Origin: Chrysopilus asiliformis
Taxonomy: Eukaryota; Arthropoda; Insecta; Diptera; Rhagionidae
Assembly (NCBI GenBank): GCA_964034945.1
Contig: OZ035962.1
Coordinates: 83,845,942-83,909,941 of the forward strand
Length of the DNA: 64,000 nucleotides
Direction of reading: 5' to 3'
Below the pieces are notes generated by a model. That model worked only from the letters and a program-made list of their open reading frames with translations. It was not told where the DNA came from and made no database searches. The translations under genes were made by a program, and so were the position numbers. This document shows, piece after piece, positions 35,601-44,600 of this stretch (position 1 is the first letter of the stretch; every line of letters starts with the position of its first letter).

Positions 35601-38600
35601 TCCCATCCGAAATTTGTATTTCCTTTCAATCAAATCCAGGCACAACTTTTAAGAAACTTTGATTTTTAGATTTATTTTTTTTAATAATTGTTTTCAGTTT
35701 AGCTTTTATCAATTTTTATGTTTACAAAAATGATATTAGACTTGATAGAAAATACCTTCTACTGATAAAATTGTCAAAAAAAATTTAGGTTTGTTGGACA
35801 GTTGCATCGAATGCATTTATTGGTCTAATACCAAGCCGGGCTATTAGAATGAAATTGTCTGATGTCTCATTCAAATTGACATTTCGATTAATAACTAGAT
35901 CGCTTTCAGCCCTTATTACGATCCATAATGAGGAATATAAGCCAAGGAATTGTGGATTCTGTGTTGCTAATCATACAACACCAATCGATATTGCCATGCT
36001 ATCCACCGATTGTACATTTTCCTTGGTGAGAATACAGTCGAATCGACATCAAACGATTCATATCTTTTCTATTTATTTATTTTTATATTACCATCTTTTT
36101 ATAATACATAACCACCAAATATAATCTCATTGTTTTGTTTTGTTATCGTTATTAGTTCTCTCTCACTCTGAGTGAAACTATCAAAACATCTTTTATTAAA
36201 CAAAAATTCTCCCGTTTGCATTGTTCGTCTATAGCAGGGGTCTCCACTAATATGGCTATCAAGAACATTCTCATCAAAAAATACATAAAATGTTAAAATT
36301 AGACCGATTCAATTTATTTAAGATCAGTAAAAACTTTTAGCTTTTAAATTTATGTTAACTTGAAAATATCAAAACATTTATGTATTTTTTTTTATCATAG
36401 AAACATCTTCACTTTTAGACTCCATAAAAACAGCCATTTTTGGGAGACCTCTGATCTATAGTGTTTTTGTTTTTTCGAATGTTTCTCATATAAAAAATCT
36501 TTACTAGCAGGAAATGCGAAAAATAACAACACAAAATCATTTTAATTAATATGACATGCAAATAATACACTAAACATTTTTATTGAAGTTTTATAGTAGA
36601 ATATAATTAAATTTTTTAGTTGTTTTGTATTTGTCAATCATATCATTTGTGTACGTTTCTTATTTAGTTCGTTTTTTTTAAACACTGAAATCGTAAAATA
36701 ATTTTGGCTAAATTTAAAATAAAGTTTTCTTTTTTGAGTATTTGCAAAAATACGATCATCAACTACCATCGGAGCAACAAATTGACAAACTTTTGAGCTG
36801 TTTGTAAGTAGGACAGTAGCGTAACAAATCAGTCCGCTTACGGATAGCTCATTCCAGTACATGACAAAAAAACTGTGTTATTATAAAAAAATCTACACAA
36901 ACGATATTTGGCACCAAAAATGGTTTTGCCTAACTCGAAAATTAGTCTAAACGCTTAGGCGAAAGAGGTTTTATTTTGATTCTGCCAATTGTCCACGTTT
37001 TTGTCAAGAAATTATTTGCACATTTATTAAACAGTCTTTCGGGCAAATATCTGTCATCGTCTCCAGTCCAGCCTTAAAATTTCCAGCCCTTATCAAGCAT
37101 GGGAGGTGCATTTATGTCAGTTATGAAGTATTGGACATTTTACATAATAGTATTTAATATCCATTCACATATAAAACCAAAGAGACACGCGCCGAGGGAA
37201 TTTTTTTATTTCCCATTAACTCAGAAAGCAAATCAGATTGGAAAGGAGGTATTGCAGTGCCTAGCAGGACGCTGCAAAAAAAATATTTCACACCAATTGA
37301 CGTCCTTAGCATCTACACAGTGGCGGCTCGTGTATATTTGAAATGAGGAGGCAAAGTTTTTTTTAGTTCTATAAAAAATTTTATTATGTAGGAAGACGTA
37401 TTCCGAATTATGTAGGAAGACCTATTCTTCTGGAGGGGAAAAGTGAAACAGAGATTGATGTTCGTATTCTATATGTGGCTATGCTTGTTCTTAGCAAAAG
37501 CTGTATGAAAGTATTTGTACGAATCGGAGGATAGCCTCTATGAAGAGAATTTGTAGTTTATATTTTAGAGAATTCGACATTAGAGAATAGGATTTTCTTT
37601 TAAATTATTATTTTCTGAACAAACAGATTTTTATACAGTCCATTATGGTATAAAAAATTAAAGGCATACGTAAGAAAAACATTTTTATAAAATGTTATGA
37701 GGAGGCAATGCCTCCGTTGCCTCCCCTATAAAGCCGCCACTGCATCTACAAGATCTACATTTGACCGAGACTTGAGTACAATTCGCACATTTGGGCCGGA
37801 GCCCCAAAAACTATCCTGCAACTGCTGGACCGAACTCAAAAACGTGCGATCCGACTGATTGGAGACAAGTCTTTGACAGATTTATTATCGTCTCACGAAC
37901 ATCGTCGCTTTGTTGGGGTACTCAGCATATTCTATAGATATTTCCATAGGAAATGTTCCACCGAAATTTCCCAACTTATTCCTCCACGGTATATTTTCCC
38001 TAAACCCTCTCGTGCAGTTGCACGCGCGCAGGACTTCTTCCTTGAGCCTCCCCGTTTTCGTACAGTAAAATTTAGGAGTTCCTTCATTCCGCGAACAAGA
38101 CTTTGAAACGATTTACCATCCGATGTGTTCACCCCGGACTATAACCCGCAAAAGTTCAAGGAGAATATAAACCGACGTCTTCTTTTCGTTCTTCCGACCA
38201 TCCTGAGCTGTGCTTCGGCATTAAAGAGTCTTCCCCTAAGCTCTGGCTGAAGCTATAAAAGAAATTAATAAATTTAAAAAAATATCACGATCCCGATAAA
38301 ACTTGGGTTACGAATTTGTATGAGAGTTAATCTGGATCTCTGATCGGATCATTAAAAAAATACTGCTATTATAACTTTTAAATATCTGAACCGATTGTTA
38401 TCCTGTTTTCGTTATTATCTTGGACATTTAGGAAAAAATCTGTTTACAATTGCAATATAGGGTAAAATACCCAGATCTGAGCCCCCTTAAGCCTTTTTTC
38501 ACTTCATACCATCTTTTCTTTGTCTTCCGTATACTTTCTGGTCGAAAGTATGAAATATACTTACTGGTCGAAAGTATGGAATGTTTAAATGAAATTAACA

Positions 38601-41600
38601 TATACATATTCCTCAACAATTTGGATAAAAAAAAAGAATTATGTGTAAATGTGGAAATTATCCCAAAATCCAGTTCTGAGCCCCCGTATTAAATTAAGTA
38701 CGCCTAGTAACTCATAGAAATAAGAATTGAATTCGAAAAATAATTGGTTTCATCACGTTGTGAAATGGGTTTTAATCGGCTCAATCGCGCACAATTCTTG
38801 TTTTAGCCGGAAAAGTAACAGGGGTGCTCAGAACTGGTGCCGGGACTCAGATCTGGATACTTTACCCTATTTTTATCAAGGATACTCTTTTGAAATTTCT
38901 CGGCTTATACATCATAAAAAAATATAACAAACTGCTATATTACTCTTGTGGATGTTTACATCCGAAAACAATCCTAATAGCTCAGATATGTTTGCCCTGA
39001 AACCCCAGTAAGGGGCTGTTTCTGGCATATCATCCTTGAATGCTATGAAGTTAATCGAAACACTGTAAAAAAACTCAAGACCTCGTTTAGACAGATGACA
39101 ACACACAGAACTTTTGCACCAGCGTGTAATTTCGCACATTTTACCTACGTAGGCATCTAAAATTTTTCGCCAAGAGCAAAACTTCTGTGAATTTTTATCT
39201 ATGGAAACGATGCTTATGACCTCGCTTAATCCAAAAAAAAAATCCGACCAAAAGGATAATTTCAAATTAGGCTCATCAATTTTGTTGCTCCGAAATTTCA
39301 AACTAACCGACATTTTTTTATAATTTAATCGTTATTGGAGTTTGAAACTGTTCCAGCATTGAATTTATTTTCTTCAAGACTATTTTTTACCTCATACTAT
39401 GTATGAAAAGTCATTTTCTTATACTTTTTTTATTTTTTTATCATTAAATTTTCAACTTCTTATACATAACATATTTCTAATTAAACTTAGATATCTATTA
39501 TCCTGCGAAAATATGTTGAACATTTTGAAATAACATTGAAACACTTTTTACACTTACATGAGTTGTATTTTAAAAGAGTTTTTTGTTAACAAATGCCTAG
39601 CAAATTTCTAATTCACTTCTTTCGACGTCTAAATTTTATAATAATTCTTCAATTACTCGCCTATAGAAGCAATGCTTGGATTGGCTTAAGACTTTTTACC
39701 GAGTGTCTCGACTAGAGATAAATTATCTTAATATCGGTATTCTACCGGAAAACAGTTTTTTTTACAGAACACTTTTTTCCAAGAGGTTAAAAAAATGTGC
39801 TGAAAAATGCAGTCTCCATGGAGTATGTTCATGTCCCGCAATTAAAGGACATTAGCATAGGCAAAATTTTTATCTAATTGAGACGAGGTATTACTTATGA
39901 TAAAACGAAAAATAGTACGACTTTTATTAATTCGTTTGAAAAAACCGGTGTTTTGTGAAGAAGTCGATGCAAAATATTAGCATAGTTTTAAGGAAAAATT
40001 GGAATCTTTCTTCTTCTACAAAAATGAAGAAAGAAAATATGTATATACTAGGATCTTTAATGACTTTTCAGGGAAACATTTTAGCAACAATTCGTTGGCA
40101 TCCTTTTTTCTTTTATCTTTTTTTTTTTTAATTTTATTTCTAGGCTATTTAGATCACCTCCTTGGCCCTTATAATTTAAACGAAGCGATTTTTCATTGTT
40201 TTTTTGTTTTTTTAAACCCAATTTAATTGAGATATTATTTTCTTAGTTAAATTTCTGAATCCAATTCCATGACCATGACCATGACCAACTTTTGACAAGT
40301 GAAAAAAAAATGAAAAAAAATCAAACAAAAACCTTATTTCTATTAGTTTTAATACCAAAAAAGAAACAAAAAACCATTGTATACAATCAATAGGTAATAT
40401 GGCTAACAATTTGTACAGCCCTAGTTGGTAGTATGCCAGAAGGAGCACAAAAACGCTGGATGGTACAAAAGGTCTCAATTCACTGTTTCGGAGTATTATC
40501 GAGCGCCATATCAGCTGTTATCAATTATCATAATATTGAGAATCGGCCCAAGAGTGGAATATGCGTGGCCAATCATACTAGTCCCATTGATGTCCTAGTA
40601 CTCATGTGCGACAGCACTTATTCTCTGGTGAGTCGCATAAACAAACAAAAAAAAAAACAGAAAAATCCCTAAAAAATAACCGAAACAAATTTTATACCAT
40701 TTGAAAGTTTTTTTTTATATATCCTTTGTCACTAGAAATGATTGATTTGATTTTGTAGACATTTTTTAAAAACCCATTTTCATATATAAATATTCGAAAA
40801 AAATTTATTTGTTGTTTATTTAAAAAAAAAATCCTTTTTGATAACTAAGTTTTACGACACTGAACTTGTTTATTGAATTCCTGTAAAAATGTTTTTTTTT
40901 ATTTTTCTCAAATTGGTAATTAATTGTTAAACACATCAAAATTAGTGATTTTTTTTACATTTCTTTAATTGTTCAGTTGTTGAAAGATCAGCTGTTGTTG
41001 ATCTACATCATGCTACTAACAATCTTATAATGTATAAAATTAAAATTCATTTAATAATCCAAGAAGCACAAAACGTTGTAAAGTGGCCGTCTCGACTTTA
41101 AATTCGTGGCTTTATAGTCGGCACGACCACTTTACGACCCTTTGCGCTAATTGTGAAGCAGGTGGAGGCAACAACAATATTCTTTTTCTATTATTATTTT
41201 TTTTTAGATTATGAAATGTATTTTGAAGTAGAAAATTAGTTTTTAGTGTGTTTGAAATGTTGAGATATTTTTTTTTGTTTTTTCAAAAAATGGCCGTAAA
41301 AAGTTATTTCTTAAGGCCTGAGCGCAGATTTAGTCAGTAACTCAAATAGGTAACTACTGCCAGCACTCTTCTGGTTAAAATTTTGATTAAACGTATCTAA
41401 TGCTAGCTGCACACTCACCCCGAATGTCGAAGGAAATTCATCGAAGAAAAAAAAGCCTTTCGAAAGAAAAAAGCGAGCAACCTGACATCTAAGACTACGA
41501 TTCGCATAGGGTTACGCATAGAAGAAACTGACATTCTTGGGCAGATACTTTTTTCAGGATTTCGACGGGCCAAACAGTAGCATCAAATCTTAACAATATC

Positions 41601-44600
41601 ATATCCTGTATGCAAAGAATTATTAATTGTCGTCCAACTATAGAGCGATTTTTTTACTATTTCTGATCGTAACCAATCAGTAAAAATTACTAAATCGAAA
41701 AAGTGGAAAATAAAATCAGCCAACTTTACTTTACCTCGAAAACAACTCGATCTTATTTTTATACATGGCCCGGGGCAAACCCTCAATACCGACCTGATAA
41801 ACTTCGGGTACATCCCGAGAACAACTAAACTTTCGAACAACTTATAACCCAATGCTTTCATTTTTTCTCATAGATTGCTAAATGTTGTCTGGATTGGAAA
41901 TAAGTTCTGTTTTTTCTCTGACATTTCCCTTAGAGAAAAATCCAAGAAATCGATGAAAATATCGCCTTATCTGGCGGAATTTTCTTTCACCAAAAAAAAT
42001 TGATAAAAATAAGTGCATAAAAATCTGTCGTTGAAGCTCCAATTTTTTAAATTTTGTAATAAAACTTGCGCCGCAGACAAATTTCTTAAAAACTAACCAA
42101 AATATTTTGTACGGTCTGTCCATTTTATGTATCTTAAATAACTCGAGAACGCATTGAGCTAGCGACTTGAAAATTTTTTGTAAATGAGTTTTACGAAAAT
42201 CTTAGTTTTGCTTTTGGAAAAAGTAACGTTAGCTATAACGGGTACCTCCATATAATATTTTGAAAAAAAAACAGTTTTGTTGAAAATTCCTCACTTTTGA
42301 AAATTTTTCACGTGTATACAGAAAGTCAGTCGGTCATTTAAAAATCAGCACAAAAATGTTCCAAATTCCTACAAATTTTTTCAACAATGTTTTCAAGAAC
42401 GGAAAAACAATTACGCTAGGTCCTAATCTAGTGAAAATTAATTGTAAGATTAACGTAAATATCATTTTTCCAGTTTTCCGCGGAACGCACACTTAGTGCC
42501 GTTTGCACCAACAAAACTTAGCAACTTATGTACAACTTAAAAATTTTAAGTCGAAGAATTTTTACGATTTAAGTAGGCTAACCACAACTTAATTTTTTAA
42601 GAATTATGCGCGCAAATAGGCCTTAATGAAAAGATTTTAAAATTTTTCCCAAAGTTAAGAAAGTGATTTCTAATAATTTTTCCGTATTTCTAATACCTTG
42701 GCAACAATGGGTCCACATTTTATTTGTTCTTTTATAAATTTTCTCTCGATAATCAGTCATTTTTCAATAGAGATACCGATGTAAAAAATCATTCTTCAAA
42801 AATATTTTTAACCCGTGTTTAGATGTCTTTAAATTTTTGTTCCGAAATTTGTTTTAATTCTGTTGAACATCTCTTATAGATCCCAATGGACACCATAGTT
42901 TTTCATGGTTTGTTTAGTATTATTTATTTGATCAAACCGTGTATCCAGATTTTCCGAGACGATTCCAGGGGCCCTATACGATACGAGTGGTTCAAATCGT
43001 AAGTTTAATCGCGTTGTTAGTATAAAAAACATTTACGATTCGTAAATTTCGTACAGGTATTCACATTTGCTATTAAAATAGCTGTTATCGTCATAAAATG
43101 GTAATGTTTGCTAAAGTTTTATTCCAAACTGTGAACGCACTTTTTCGCGGATGTAGTAAAATCAAAAAGATACCCATATTTTCACTAACTTGATCCGTTT
43201 CGTCTTTTCAGAAACCACTATAATTATTTTTACTAATCACCAAATCACTTAAAATACTAAGCATTATGCTACATTTACACGAATGACAAATTTGTCATTT
43301 TTTTCTTGTCATTATGTTAATTCCCGTGTAAATGGCATAATTTTTGTAATTTTTTCTGTCAGAAAATGTCAATCTGTCATAAAAAAATGAACTTGTCCAT
43401 TCTTTTATGCCAGATTGTCATTCGTGCAAACGCAATATTAGTTATGACAACTTTAGTATTCAACTTTTGTCATAACTAATATTGCGTTTGTACGAATGAC
43501 AATCTGGCATAAAAGAATGGACAAGTTCATTCTTTTATGAGAGATTGACATTTTCTGACAGAAAAAATTACAAAAATTATGCCATTTACACGGGAATTAA
43601 CATAATGACAAGAAAAAAATGACAAATTTGTCATTCGTGTAAATGTAGCATTACACATTCTAATCACTTGAACACAATTTTTCAACATTTTTTTATTATT
43701 AAACAATTAGCTAAAACTGTCAAATATGAGCGAATTGGTAAGCTCGCTCAGTATATTTTTGCTTATTTCAAATATTTACACAAAGTTAATATTTTACACT
43801 AAGCGGTTAATGCATAAAAAATTGTGTTAAAGTTGCAAAAAATGTTGCCGTGTATTTTGTTCTTGTTTACAAAACTTTAACAAATAATTCTATTTTACGA
43901 CAATAACAACTACTTTAATAGCTTCTGTGAATACCCCTAATGTTGTTGTTAGTGTTTTATACCAACAATAACATTCGAGTTAAGATTCGAACCATTCGTA
44001 TCGTATTCGGCGATAGGGCCCCAAAAGATTTGTTGATTCCCTTATTCTATTTTAAAAAACCTAATATACTGCAATCGCCATTGTTCAAAAAATTGTTTAA
44101 TAACTTTTAATTTAAATAAATTTATTGCTATAAGCGATGCTTTCTAATTTTTCAGCATGTTAAAATTTCCTTTTTCTTTGTAAAATATTTTTCTACTACA
44201 CTAATTTGAGTAAGTAGTAAACTTATACTTTTCTACAATTTATGTGTTTCTTTGTGGCAATAAAAGTACTGTTTTTCATGAACATTTCGCATGCTGTCCG
44301 CTTTTTTAACATCTTTCTGCATGATCATTCAAATTTTGTTACAATCGCACAACACATTTAAATGTAACATCGATTAGTTTGTATTGTAAAACAAATTTAC
44401 TGTGATTTCAATTTAATTTTTTTTTATTGTATGAATATAGATTGGGCAGAGACACGGCGGATTCTTAGGAATCTTGCAGAGAGCACTTGGACGAGCATCT
44501 CCGCATATTTGGTTTGAACGTGCGGAAGCAAAGGATCGACATGCGGTTGCACAGAGGTTGCGGCAACACGTGTCCGATCCGAGAAATCCACCGATTTTAA

